Source: Mycobacterium genavense ATCC 51234
GTDB taxonomy: Bacteria > Actinomycetota > Actinomycetes > Mycobacteriales > Mycobacteriaceae
Direction of reading: 5' to 3'
NCBI RefSeq assembly: GCF_000526915.1
Contig: NZ_JAGZ01000008.1
Span: forward strand, 141,611-205,610
DNA: 64,000 nt
Part shown: positions 53,307 to 62,578 of the stretch, piece by piece
How the letters are laid out: the number at the start of each line of letters is the position of its first letter
Numbering within the stretch: position 1 is the first letter of the stretch
The notes under the pieces: generated by a model
Database searches by the model: none
What the model saw: the letters and a program-made list of their open reading frames with translations, nothing else
Told to the model about the DNA's origin: nothing
Made by a program: the position numbers and the translations under genes

Positions 53307-53705
53307 TCACCACACGTACGCGAGGACTTCGCCGCCCACGCCCTGTCTGGCTGCCTGACGGTCGGTGAGCAGACCTGACGACGTCGAGATGATCGCCACG
53401 CCAAGCCCGCCGAGCACGCGCGGCAAGTTGGTGGATTTCGCGTACACCCGCAGACCGGGCTTGGAGACCCGGCGCAGGCCGGTGATGCTGCGTTCCCTAC
53501 TGGGTCCGTACTTGAGCTGAACGACCAACGCCTTGCCGACCCGAGCGTCTTCGGTCCGGAAGTCGCTGATGTATCCCTCACTCTTGAGGATCTGGGCGAT
53601 GTTGGCCTTGATCTTGGAGTGCGGCAACGTCACCTCGTCGTGATACGCCGAATTGGCGTTGCGCAGACGTGTCAAGAAGTCTGCGATCGGGTCCGTCATA
53701 GTCAT
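53307..53705 (-). CDS. rpsH: 30S ribosomal protein S8
   Basis: A 132-residue S8 from ATG 53705 (MTMTDPIADFLTRLRNANSAYHD); a longer in-frame start at 53768 lacks similarity. It ends with the conserved GLLTDRQAARQGVGGEVLAYVW. S8 is a primary 16S-binding protein. The 171 bases upstream, before rpsZ, hold no gene that I can see. It corresponds to Rv0718. Intact. Confidence 0.95.
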   Translation of the reverse strand: MTMTDPIADFLTRLRNANSAYHDEVTLPHSKIKANIAQILKSEGYISDFRTEDARVGKALVVQLKYGPSRERSITGLRRVSKPGLRVYAKSTNLPRVLGGLGVAIISTSSGLLTDRQAARQGVGGEVLAYVW

Positions 53706-53876
53706 CGAGCGCCACTCCTCTTCGTCGCAGCGGCCCCCTCGCCGCTGCGCTGCCGGGGGTGCCCCCACTGCATCGTCGTTGTCGCGGTCATGAAAGCGTC
53801 TGTAACCTTCCTCGCGATGGTTCCCGTTAGGGCCTGTCGCGCACCTGTTCTGGGTTGGTCTGTAGTCCTGAGCCTG

Positions 53877-54062
53877 TTACCAGCTGCTCTTCTGCACGCC
53901 GGGCAGCTCGCCCGCGTGCGCCATTTCGCGCAGGCAGATCCTGCACAGCCCGAACTTGCGGTAAACCGCACGCGGACGTCCGCACTTGCTGCAGCGGGTG
54001 TAGGAACGCACCGCGAACCGCGGCTTCTTCGCTGCCTTGTTAACCAGTGCCTTCTTAGCCAT
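53877..54062 (-). CDS. rpsZ: 30S ribosomal protein S14, zinc type
   Basis: A 61-residue zinc-ribbon form of S14 (called rpsN1 in M. tuberculosis, Rv0717). The four Cys ligands are in TRCSKCGRP and GLCRICLRE. It starts MAKKALVNKAAKKPRF and ends GVQKSSW. The Cys-free form used under zinc limitation is not in this window. It lies four bases after rplE. Confidence 0.95.
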   Translation of the reverse strand: MAKKALVNKAAKKPRFAVRSYTRCSKCGRPRAVYRKFGLCRICLREMAHAGELPGVQKSSW

Positions 54063-54066
54063 CTAC

Positions 54067-54630
54067 TCAGTTCTCCTTGAACGGAAAGCCGAGGGCCCGC
54101 AACAGCGCTCGTCCTTCGTCGTCGTTCGTCGCCGAAGTGACGACGTTGATGTCCATGCCGCGAACCCGGTCGATCTTGTCGACGTCGATCTCGTGGAACA
54201 CCGATTGCTCGGCCAGCCCGAAGGTGTAGTTGCCGACGCCGTCGAACTGCTTGGGCGACAGCCCGCGGAAGTCACGAATACGCGGCAGCGTAATGGAAGT
54301 GAGCCGGTCGAGGAACTCCCACATCCGGTCGCCCCGCAGGGTGACCCGCGCCCCGATCGGCATGCCCTCGCGCAACTTGAACTGCGCGATGGACTTGCGG
54401 GCCTTGCGGATTTCGGGCCGCTGGCCGGTGATCAGGGCCAGGTCGCTGACCGCACCGTTGATCAACTTGGCGTCCCGGGCGGCGTCGCCGACGCCCATGT
54501 TGACGACCACCTTGGTCACGGTCGGAATCTGCATGACGTTGGCGTAGCCGAATTCCTTGTGCAGCGCATCGCGAATCTCGTTGCGGTAGCGCTCTTTCAG
54601 GCGCGGCTGCACTTTCTCTGCGGTGGTCAT
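54067..54630 (-). CDS. rplE: 50S ribosomal protein L5
   Basis: A 187-residue L5 that binds 5S rRNA and contacts P-site tRNA. It starts MTTAEKVQPRLKERYRNEIR and has FGYANVMQIPTVTKVVVNMGVGDA and LPRIRDFRGLSPKQFDGVGNYTFG. It lies one base after rplX. It corresponds to Rv0716. Intact. Confidence 0.96.
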   Translation of the reverse strand: MTTAEKVQPRLKERYRNEIRDALHKEFGYANVMQIPTVTKVVVNMGVGDAARDAKLINGAVSDLALITGQRPEIRKARKSIAQFKLREGMPIGARVTLRGDRMWEFLDRLTSITLPRIRDFRGLSPKQFDGVGNYTFGLAEQSVFHEIDVDKIDRVRGMDINVVTSATNDDEGRALLRALGFPFKEN

Positions 54631-54631
54631 G

Positions 54632-54949
54632 TCAGATGTCCTTGCCGTTGGTCTTGGCGATACGGACGCGCTTGCCGGTCTCCTCGTCGACCCGGTAACC
54701 GACGCGGGTCGGCTTACCGTCGGAGTCGACCACCATCACGTTGGAGACGTGAATCGGCGCTTCCTGGGTGACGATCCCGCCCGAGCGGGTGCCGCGCTGG
54801 TTGGTCGAAATCGCGGTGTGCTTCTTGATCGCGTTGACACCCTCGACCAGTACGCGGTCGCGGTCCGGGTAGACCTTGAGCACTTTGCCCTTGGCGCCCT
54901 TGTCCTTGCCCGCGATCACCAGGACGGTGTCGTCCTTCTTGACCTTCAT
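54632..54949 (-). CDS. rplX: 50S ribosomal protein L24
   Basis: A 105-residue L24 with a KOW motif (DTVLVIAGKDKGAKGKVLKV). It starts MKVKKDDTV. It is an assembly-initiator protein of the large subunit. Its start directly abuts the rplN stop with no gap. It corresponds to Rv0715. Intact. Confidence 0.96.
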   Translation of the reverse strand: MKVKKDDTVLVIAGKDKGAKGKVLKVYPDRDRVLVEGVNAIKKHTAISTNQRGTRSGGIVTQEAPIHVSNVMVVDSDGKPTRVGYRVDEETGKRVRIAKTNGKDI

Positions 54950-55318
54950 CTACAAAACCTCCGGGGCCAGCGAGATGATCTTCATGAATCGCTTCTCGCG
55001 CAGTTCGCGTCCGACCGGCCCGAAGATGCGGGTCCCGCGCGGATCGTTGTCGGGCTTGATGATGACCGCAGCGTTCTCGTCGAACTTGATGTAGCTGCCG
55101 TCGGGACGCCGGCGCTCCTTGACGGTACGCACCACGACGGCCTTGACGACGTCACCGCGCTTGACGTTGCCACCCGGGATGGCGTCCTTGACGGTGGCGA
55201 CGATGACGTCACCGATGCCGGCGTAGCGTCGCGACGAGCCACCGAGCACCCGGATGCACAAGATCTCCTTGGCGCCGGTGTTGTCGGCGACCTTCAGCCG
55301 CGATTCCTGCTGAATCAC
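54950..55318 (-). CDS. rplN: 50S ribosomal protein L14
   Basis: A 122-residue L14 starting [19 protein letters not shown]. The conserved [12 protein letters not shown] and [22 protein letters not shown] segments are present. It is the first gene of this ribosomal block (rplN-rplX-rplE-rpsZ-rpsH-rplF-rplR-rpsE-rpmD-rplO), the spc order of M. tuberculosis. It corresponds to Rv0714. Intact. Confidence 0.97.
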
Positions 55319-55600
55319 TCGATCTCCTGACTGAGTTCACGTGTGCACGGCAAGCGAACACCTCGGCAAGCCTTCAGAAAGCAAGGCCCACCACAAACCT
55401 GACGTGCGCGGTCTTTGTTGCCGAAGGGCACGCGGGGCCTGTGACGCTTGCACGCACCGGCCGAGGTCTGCCCAAGGCAACCCCTAGAGTCTAGGTGAAG
55501 ACCTGCTCAGCGCCAAATTTCCGACGACGGCGCATTGGCCAGCGCGCGGTCCGCTGTTCACCCGGCAAGCGGTGACGCGCCGATGCTGACGATTCTGCCG
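55319..55600. promoter_or_regulatory. Region upstream of rplN
   Basis: About 280 bases between rplN and the HNH gene. The ribosomal operon promoter should lie here, but I could not assign boxes. The HNH reading frame extends out of frame into its left part after its frameshift. I see no other gene. Confidence 0.4.
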
Positions 55601-57056
55601 CTAGAACGGCGGTGGTTCTTCGTCGGCGGGCGGGGCGGGGCCGACGCGGGCCGGGCACTCGGGGCGCTGGGCGAGGCGGCTTTCGCGGTTGTGGCGGCGC
55701 TCCGAGGCGATGCGCGGCCCGGTTTTGGGCGCGGGTCTTGGTGCGCAGCGGCATCATCGCGGTGCGCTCCCCGCACCGCTCGGTGGAGGCCGCGGCTTTC
55801 GGTGCAACGCCGGTCGGCGCACACAGGCTCGGGAACAGCAGCGCGCTGCCCAGCATGGTCACGTAGGTCTGCCCGTCGGGAAGCCGCCAGATCACCGTGC
55901 CGTCCGGCAACTGCTCGTCGTGCCAGCCCCAGAAGGTTTTCATCAAATGATGAAGCCGGCAAAGGCATTTGGTGTTCGCCGCGCAGGTAGTACCCCCGTC
56001 GGCGTAGGCAATCGTGTGATCGATATCGCAGTGGACAGCCGGCTGGTCACACCCCGGGGCCCGACACGTCAGATCGCGACACCGCATGAACTCGGCCAGC
56101 TTGCGCGAGGGCGTATAGCCCGGCTCGGGTGCTGGCGCCGGGATGCTCAGCGGCGCCAACCGCGCCGACTTGGCCAACTCGGCGACCAAACCGGCCGGGA
56201 GCAGTCCGTCGAGGCCGGGCAACACCCCGGGCGTCGTGCCGGTGCCCGCCACGGTGGCCTGCTCGGCGACCACATGGATCACCACGCTGCTCTTCGGTGC
56301 CGGCTCGCCCGCTGCCGGGCACCCGGTGCGTCCGCACCCGCACACCCGCCGCGCGGCCCCGGCGGCCAGCGCCCCCAACGCGTCGGCGCGTCGCTGCCGG
56401 GCCGTGCGCGGATCCCGGTCGCACACCGTCGCGGCCAACTCGCTCAGCCGGCGATCCACCGCCTGCCCGTCCGGACCCAGCAGTTTGGCGTCCACCCACG
56501 CCATCCCCGACACGTCGCCGACCACGTCGACATACCGATCCGCGATCGCCTGCTCGGCCCGGCGCACCGCATCGGCATCGGCCATCGCCACGACGCGGTC
56601 CACCGCGGCCGCCAGGCCCCCGCGGGTGAGTGCCCGACGCCGCGACACCAGCAGCGCCAGCCGGGCATCTACCTTGGCCATCACCTGTGCATCGGTGATC
56701 AAATCGGTTCGAAACACGATCGTCTGAAACGCCCGATAGTCGATGTCGCCGGCCCGGAAAACCTTGCCCACCTCCGGCAGCCGCTCACGCAGCGCCATCG
56801 CGTAGCGCAGATAGCTGTGCCCCATCGCCACGCTGCAGTTCAACGCCGCCCCCACCTGCGCGGCCACCGCCTGCCACGTATCAGCGGCCCAGTCGGCCTG
56901 CTCGCCGGAATCACGGCAGCGCACCACCAACAACTCCCCGACAGCCACCAACCGCTCCGCGGCGGCGCGGGCCTCCGCCCGACCGGCCTCGCGCACCCGA
57001 TCCAACAGCGCCGCCGACTCCGGCGTAGCACGAGACGACCACGTGGATTCGAACAT
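55601..57056 (-). pseudogene. DUF222/HNH endonuclease (13E12 repeat type), C-terminal frameshift
   Basis: A protein of about 485 residues from ATG 57056 (MFESTWSSRATPESAALLDR). The helical DUF222 region covers about residues 20-330. The HNH nuclease domain (about 365-410) has CRAPGCDQPAVHCDIDHTIAYADGGTT, then NTKCLCRLHH, so the catalytic residues are present. Near 55710-55725, after RTKTRAQNRAA, the frame slips. The family-typical tail (RIASERRHNRESRLAQR to DEEPPPF, stop 55601-55603) lies in another frame, while the present frame runs on to 55491. This is the REP13E12-like family, thought to be mobile or phage-linked in mycobacteria. The nuclease core is intact, so function may persist. Confidence 0.72.
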
Positions 57057-57179
57057 GTATTCGAGTATAACTACGGGGTCCGACATGATTCTGTTGAGCC
57101 GGTTTGGGCGAGGATGGTCTTGCCCGCTCGTTGCTGGTGATGACCAGGGGCCTGACACTGGCCCGCGAACTCCTGCGGA

Positions 57180-58133
57180 TCAGTCACCCTGCCGGACCCA
57201 GGCGAGGATGTACAGACTCATCGCCACCACCAGTGCGATCAGCACCCACTGCACGATGGCCTGGTCGATCCACGAGCCCGGTGGCGGACTGCCGGGCAGG
57301 ATATTTCGCAGCGGAACGATCGCGAACAGCATCGCGGCGTACCAGGTTCCGAACGGCGGAACGAACTTTCTGCGACCCATCACCATCGGAATGGCGACCA
57401 ACAACGCCAGGGTCGGCAGGGTGATGAGGACGATGCAGATGAAGATGTCGAACACCAGCGGCCCCTTGGCCCGTTTCATCGTGATGACCAGCTGCGCGTC
57501 GTCGAGGCCGCGCGAATTCACATTGCTGGTTTCGTCGACGCGGTCGACGTCGACGTCCCAGCCGTCCAACCCCCCGGTTACTTTGACGCGGGCGGGCAGC
57601 TTCTTTCGGTCATCGCCGGACCCGACGAAGGTATCGGCCGAGATTTTCTCCGTCTTGTAGGTGTCCAATGGCCAGTTGGCCGGGCCACCGTGGGCTTCGA
57701 TCGTCGTTTCGACCTGCGCCGGCGCCTTGCCCTTGGGGAACTGCAGGTCGCCGAGATCGTTCGGCGGATACAGGCGCACGGCGACGTCGGTGTTCAGTAC
57801 GTCGAATCGCCTGTCGTACAACGAATCTGGAGGATAGACGAGCACGTCCACCTTCAGACGATTGGACGTGGTCTTGAAGTCGTCGAGACGCAGCTGCACG
57901 ATGATGTCGTTGCCGCCGCCCTGGCTGAGGTCCAGCGGCGGGAGCGGCCCCTCCGATCGCTGCAAGTAGTGCACACCGAACAGCGAGAAGACGTAGACAC
58001 CGGCGACGACCGCCAGGATGAACGCGCCGAGTGACAGGCGCGGCCGGTGACGGTTCAGATAACTGATGAGGCCCGGCTTGCGCGGCGCTTTTTCCTCCGG
58101 TGGCGCCTCTGTCGGCGGCGTTTCGGTGGTCAT
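57180..58133 (-). CDS. DUF4436 membrane protein, copy 1
   Basis: A 317-residue protein corresponding to Rv0713 by position. An N-terminal Pro/Glu-rich cytoplasmic stretch is followed by a helix at about 34-56 (LSLGAFILAVVAGVYVFSLFGV), a long external domain (about 60-225), and three C-terminal helices (about 229-252, 264-282, 290-312). The segment AAMLFAIVPLRNILPGSPPPGSWIDQ is the clearest family signature. Function is unknown. A paralogue lies at 60824-61753. It is intact. Confidence 0.8.
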   Translation of the reverse strand: MTTETPPTEAPPEEKAPRKPGLISYLNRHRPRLSLGAFILAVVAGVYVFSLFGVHYLQRSEGPLPPLDLSQGGGNDIIVQLRLDDFKTTSNRLKVDVLVYPPDSLYDRRFDVLNTDVAVRLYPPNDLGDLQFPKGKAPAQVETTIEAHGGPANWPLDTYKTEKISADTFVGSGDDRKKLPARVKVTGGLDGWDVDVDRVDETSNVNSRGLDDAQLVITMKRAKGPLVFDIFICIVLITLPTLALLVAIPMVMGRRKFVPPFGTWYAAMLFAIVPLRNILPGSPPPGSWIDQAIVQWVLIALVVAMSLYILAWVRQGD

Positions 58134-58268
58134 CGGTCCCGGCTAGTCACTCGCTGGCGGAATCCGGCTCGACGAGGCGACACGGGCAGATGGTAGCGAA
58201 CATCCGCGCGGTCCGCGCAGCGAAACCCGACGTCCCAAAGACACGTGTCACGTGCCGGAAAGCCGGCG

Positions 58269-59222
58269 TTAACGCGCCGCGGCCGATCCGGTATCGGCCA
58301 CGCAGCGAAACCCGATATGGGTGGTGGCGGTGTCCTGGGATTGCGGTGCCCGGGCCGCCGGGCGGTAGCGGTGGCAATACTCCGGCGCGCACAGGTGCGA
58401 GCCGCCCTTCAGGGCCTGGCTGACGGCCGGGTCGGCGGGTCCCGAGGGGGTACAGCAGGCCTTCGGGGGCTGGTCGAGCCGATGATGGGCGGAGAACTCG
58501 GTGGCGGTCCACTCCCAGACGTTGCCGATCATGTCGTGCAGTCCGAACCCGTTCGGCGGAAACAGCCCGACCGACGACGATCCCACCCAGCCGAGTGCAC
58601 CGTCGTTGCGGTACGGGAAGCTGCCCTGCCACGTGTTGGCCATCAGTTGCCCGCCGGGACTGGGCTCGTCACCCCAGGGGTAGGTAGTCGTAGAGCCACC
58701 GCGGGCGGCGTACTCTCACTCCGCTTCCGTCGGCAACCGGCGTCCGGCCCAGCGCGCATAGGCGACCGCGTCCGGATAGGCGACCTGGACTACCGGATGA
58801 TCCGCGCGGTCCGCCACGTCGCTGTCCGGTCCGAACGGATGGCGCCAGCTCGCGCCGGGCACCCAGTCCCACCACTGTCGCCAGTCGCGCAGGTCGACCG
58901 GGCCCGGCATGGGACGGAAGACCATCGCGCCCGGGCTGAGCTGGCCGGGATCCGCACCGGGATACAGCGCGGGATCGATCGGCTGTTCGGCGATCGTGAC
59001 ATAGCCTGTGGCAGCGACGAATTCGGCAAACTGCGCATTGGTCACCGGGTGCCGCTCCACCGCGAACGAGCCCACGGTCACGGTGTGGATCGGCGCCTCT
59101 TCGGGGTAGAAGCTCGTCGAGCCCATGCGGAAGGTGCCGCCGGGGAGATCGACCAACTCGGTGAGCACCATCCCAGGGTAGGGCGCGCGCCGATCCGATC
59201 GCGCGTCCCAGGTGATCGTCAA
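58269..59222 (-). pseudogene. Formylglycine-generating enzyme, nonsense-interrupted
   Basis: This would be a 317-residue sulfatase-modifying factor (SUMF1/EgtB fold), corresponding to Rv0712. It oxidises the active-site Cys of sulfatases such as AtsA to formylglycine using copper and oxygen. The start MTITWDARSDRRAPYPGMV is followed by PGGTFRMGSTSFYPEEAPIH. TGA at 58716-58718 replaces TGG in the conserved TEAEWEYAARGG, and the frame then continues to the end. The two active Cys are in GGSHLCAPEYCHRYRP, and GNVWEWT is present. Without read-through only the N-terminal half would be made, without the active site. Its likely substrate, atsA, is also broken. Confidence 0.88.
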
Positions 59223-59684
59223 TTACCCCGGCGCGAACAACTGGCGGCGTACTTGCAATTCGCAGGGTGGAATCCAGCTAACCGCAGACCACACGAAGCC
59301 AGCCGGCAATCAACCGGTACCGCCAGCGCGCGAAATGCGGCTAAGCGCAAACTGCGATAGTCATCGCGCCACTCGGGGTCGGCGTTGCAAACTCTCAATT
59401 CACCTGATGTTTGTTTGCGCGTCGCTTCGATAGCTGCAAATCTCGACGTGTGTCGAAAGCGGGGTGGAGGTGCACCCCGAAGCCGGCTCGCCGCCGATGC
59501 CGGGCGCCGTATCAGTCGTCTAGGCTACCCATGCCGCCGGGGACCGTGTGCACACCCGCCCGCCCTTGCTCCGGTTCATGCGGTTACCCGACGTCACCGC
59601 TGCCATGGACAACACCGCATCGCTAGAATTCGGTCACAGCCCCCGGCCGTCTCACCACCTGCCGTTCTCGAGGAGGCACTCGAC
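59223..59684. other. Intergenic region between FGE gene and pstS-like gene
   Basis: A 462-base divergent region. GAGGAGG near 59669-59675 is the ribosome site for the pstS-like gene. I see no supported gene, repeat or RNA. A TTCACCTG around 59399 recalls half of a mycobacterial phosphate-response box, but I found no second half. Confidence 0.4.
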
Positions 59685-60810
59685 GTGAAGCACAACAGAC
59701 CGGCTGCCGCGATAAGCGTGCTGACGCGACCGCATTGGTGCTCTCGGGATGCAGCAAACCCCACACCTCCCTGTCTTATGCCAACGGAGCGCGGGTGGAT
59801 TGCGGTGCCAAACAAGACATCGCCGCCAGCGGTTCGACCGCACAGCAAACGCGATGAAGCGATTCGTCGACGCGTATGCGAAGACCTGCAAGGGACAGAA
59901 TCTGTCCTACACCGCAAACGGATCGGCCGCGGGTGTCGCCGATTTCCTGGCCGGCAAGACCGACTTCGCCGGATCCGACTTACCGCTGTCCGGTGACCAA
60001 TACGCGGCCGCCAAGCAGCGCTGCGGCGGCGCGGACGCGTGGAACCTGCCGGTGGTGTTCGGCCCGATCGCTATCACATACAACCTCAACGCTATTGACT
60101 CGCTGGTGCTCGACGCGCCGACGCTGGCCAGGATCTTCAACGGCAGCATCACGCGCTGGGATGATCCGGCCATCACCGCGATGAACGCCTCGATGCCGCC
60201 GGAGAACATTCACGTCGTCTACCGCGCCGACGCGTCCGGCACCACCGCACACTTCCAGGCCTACCTGCAGGCCGCGTCCGGCGGGGCCTGGGACAAGGGC
60301 ACCGGCAAGATCTTCAACGGCGGCGTCGGCACCGGCGCCCACGGCAACGTCGGCACGTCGTCGGAGGTGAAGAACACCGAGGGCGCGATTTCGTACAACG
60401 AGCTGTCGTTCGCCCTGGACCAGGGGCTGTTCGCCGCCCAGATCAAGACGCCGGCGCGCCGGAAGTCGTTGCGCCCGGTGCGTATCGGGACCGATACCGT
60501 CGGCAAGACCATCACCAATGCCAAGATCATCGGCAAGGGCAACGACCTGGTGCTCGACACCGCGCCGTTCTACAACCCGACTCAGCCCGATGTGTATCCG
60601 ATCGTGATGGTCACCTACGAGATCGTCTGCTCGAAGTACCCCGACCCCGCCGTCGGCCAGGCGGTCAAGGCTTTCCTGCAGGCAGCCGTCGGACCGGGCC
60701 AGGCCGATCTCGACAAGAATGGCTACATCCCGCTGCCGCCGGACTTCCAATCGAAAGTCTTCACCGCGATCGACGCCATCACCACGGCGTCGATAGAGAA
60801 TGTGCGCTAA
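59685..60810 (+). pseudogene. PstS-like phosphate-binding lipoprotein, two frameshifts
   Basis: A phosphate ABC-transporter binding protein of about 375 residues when restored, from GTG 59685. The lipobox LVLSGC lies one frame away from the start, so a base is missing near 59722-59731. A second base is missing in the A run at 59847-59849, after IAASGSTAQQ, the first phosphate-binding loop. The remainder is intact: YTANGSAAGVADFLAGKTDFAGSDLPLSG, IFNGSITRWDDPAI and RADASGTTAHFQAYLQ. No pstCAB genes are in the window, so it is an isolated accessory copy. It sits between the FGE gene and a DUF4436 gene. Confidence 0.83.
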
Positions 60811-60823
60811 GGGTTTTCGAGTC

Positions 60824-61753
60824 CTAGCTCTTCTTCGGCGTCTTTCGATCTCGGTGCCACCACCAGGCGGAGACGAATATCGACATCGCGGCGACCAGGC
60901 CGATCAATACCCATAGGACGACGGCTTGGTCGATCCAGGAGCCGTATGGTGGATTGCCGGGCAGGATATTGCGCAGCGGAACGATAGCGAACAGCATCGC
61001 GCCGTACCAGGTGATGAACGGCGGAGTGAACGACGTCCGCCCCAGGGCCATCGGAATGGCCAGCCACAGCGCAAGAATCGGCAGGGTGATCAAGACGAAC
61101 ACCACACCGACGTCGAAGATCAGCGGGCCCTTGGATCGGTGCAGCGTGATGACAACGTCGTCCGTCACATTGGGATCGGCGTCGTCGTGGTCGTGGACCC
61201 GGGTGACGCTGGCGTCCCAGCCGTCCAGCTTTCCGGTGACTTCCACACGGGCAGGGTTCTTTTCGCGGTTCTGACCGGTCCCGGTGAACACATCGGCCGC
61301 GATGACCTCCGTTTTGTAGGAGTCGAAGGGCCAGTTGCCGGGATCGCCGTCCGTCTTGATGGTGGTGGTGACCTGCGCCGGCGCCTTACCGACCGGGTAC
61401 TGCAGGTCGCCGAGGTCGTTGTCGGGGTAGAGGCGCACGGCCGCATCGGTGGTCAGCACGCCGAAGTTCTTATCGTACAACGAATCCTTCGGGCAGACAA
61501 GCACATTCACCGTCAACCGGTTCGCTACCGTTTTCAGCTCGCTCAGGTTCACCTAAACGACGTTGTCCTCGGCCTCGACCTTGCTGAAGTCCACGGCAGG
61601 CAGCGGCGGCGCCGATTTGGCCAGCAGGTGTACCGCGATCAGGGATAGCACGTAGACACAGATCAGGGCTATCAGAATCCCGAACGCTATTGCGATTTGG
61701 CGTCCGCGCGAATCTGGTTTCGACGGCGGTAGCGGCGGAGCTTCAGCGGTCAT
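60824..61753 (-). pseudogene. DUF4436 membrane protein, copy 2, nonsense-interrupted
   Basis: A 309-residue paralogue of the protein at 57180-58133. An N-terminal helix covers about 20-45 (IAIAFGILIALICVYVLSLIAV), followed by an external domain and three C-terminal helices with GAMLFAIVPLRNILPGNPPYGSWIDQ. TAG at 61553-61555 replaces CAG in the DNVV-Q-VNLSEL stretch (NDIIVQLRLDDF in the sister), a one-base change. A GTG right after it (61550-61552) could restart translation but would lose the N-terminal anchor. Function unknown. Confidence 0.82.
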
Positions 61754-61840
61754 CGGACATCACCACCACGACTAGGACGGACAGGTTGACGCCTTTCCCG
61801 GCAGGCATGGGCTCAGATGCTAGCAGTCAGGCATTTCGTT

Positions 61841-62578
61841 TCAGGGGATAACAACCGCGAATTGCTGCATGGCCGTGGATTTCGCCGCGTCGAACCCGGG
61901 CGCATTCGCGGGCCCCTCCAGATGGATCACCACCAGGAACGCTTTGGTGTTCGTCCAGATGTGGGTGATGCGGTCGACGAAGGCGACCCCCGCTGCGCTT
62001 CCGCTGAGCAGTTGGCTGCTGTAGCCGCAGAATTGGGCGGCTTCGACGTCGATCTGGACACCCGGCTTTGCAGTACGCAGATCGGCGCCGTAGCGCAGGA
62101 ACGCCCCGCCGGCTTCGAGGTCGGTCGGCGTGATCGTCACCTTCCCCGACAGCCCCTCGGGCCCGGTCGCGGTCAACGCGACATCGCCGCTGCCCGGCAC
62201 CGAGTTCCAGCCCTCTGGTAGCGACACCGTGAGCCGGGGTGCAACCGGATCCGACACCGAAGCCGCCGTTATCCAGCCGTTGCCCGTGGCGGCCTGCAGG
62301 CAGGCCAGGGCGTTGGGCGGGATGTGATCCGGCGGGGTGGCCTGGACACCGGGCACCGGCTCGGCCGGATCGGACTTGCGAGGTTTCGTCACCGAGGTCG
62401 TCGCCGAAGACGCGGTCGACGCCGTGATGCTGGCCCGAATGGCGTTGCCCCCGGTCGTCTTTCCGCAGCCGAGGATCACAGCCACCAGCACGCACATCCC
62501 GCCCGCCATGGCGAGCTTGGCTCGTCGTGACCGGTCAGTCGCGCGAAAATGCAAGCGCAAGTTCGGTTTCCACGTCAT
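61841..62578 (-). CDS. Putative secreted lipoprotein
   Basis: A 245-residue protein from ATG 62578. An N-terminal basic stretch (RATDRSRRAKL) and hydrophobic segment end in a lipobox-like VILGC at about residue 38, then a Thr/Ser-rich linker. The rest (about 90-245) has the shape of an extracellular single-domain protein (LTVSLPEGWNSVPGSGDVAL to AMQQFAVVIP), similar in style to mycobacterial LpqN/LpqT-type lipoproteins. Function is unknown. Its start overlaps the end of the atsA frame by 44 bases on the same strand. It is intact. Confidence 0.7.
   Translation of the reverse strand: MTWKPNLRLHFRATDRSRRAKLAMAGGMCVLVAVILGCGKTTGGNAIRASITASTASSATTSVTKPRKSDPAEPVPGVQATPPDHIPPNALACLQAATGNGWITAASVSDPVAPRLTVSLPEGWNSVPGSGDVALTATGPEGLSGKVTITPTDLEAGGAFLRYGADLRTAKPGVQIDVEAAQFCGYSSQLLSGSAAGVAFVDRITHIWTNTKAFLVVIHLEGPANAPGFDAAKSTAMQQFAVVIP

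Noticed and set aside
55491..55600. In-frame tail of the HNH gene running to 55491
   Set aside because: The Arg/Pro-rich tail is unlike the family; the usual ending (DEEPPPF, stop at 55601) lies in another frame, so the tail is read after a frameshift.
59380..59420. Possible phosphate-response (RegX3-type) box before the pstS-like gene
   Set aside because: Only one TTCACCTG-like half is present and no direct repeat at the required spacing; too weak to call.
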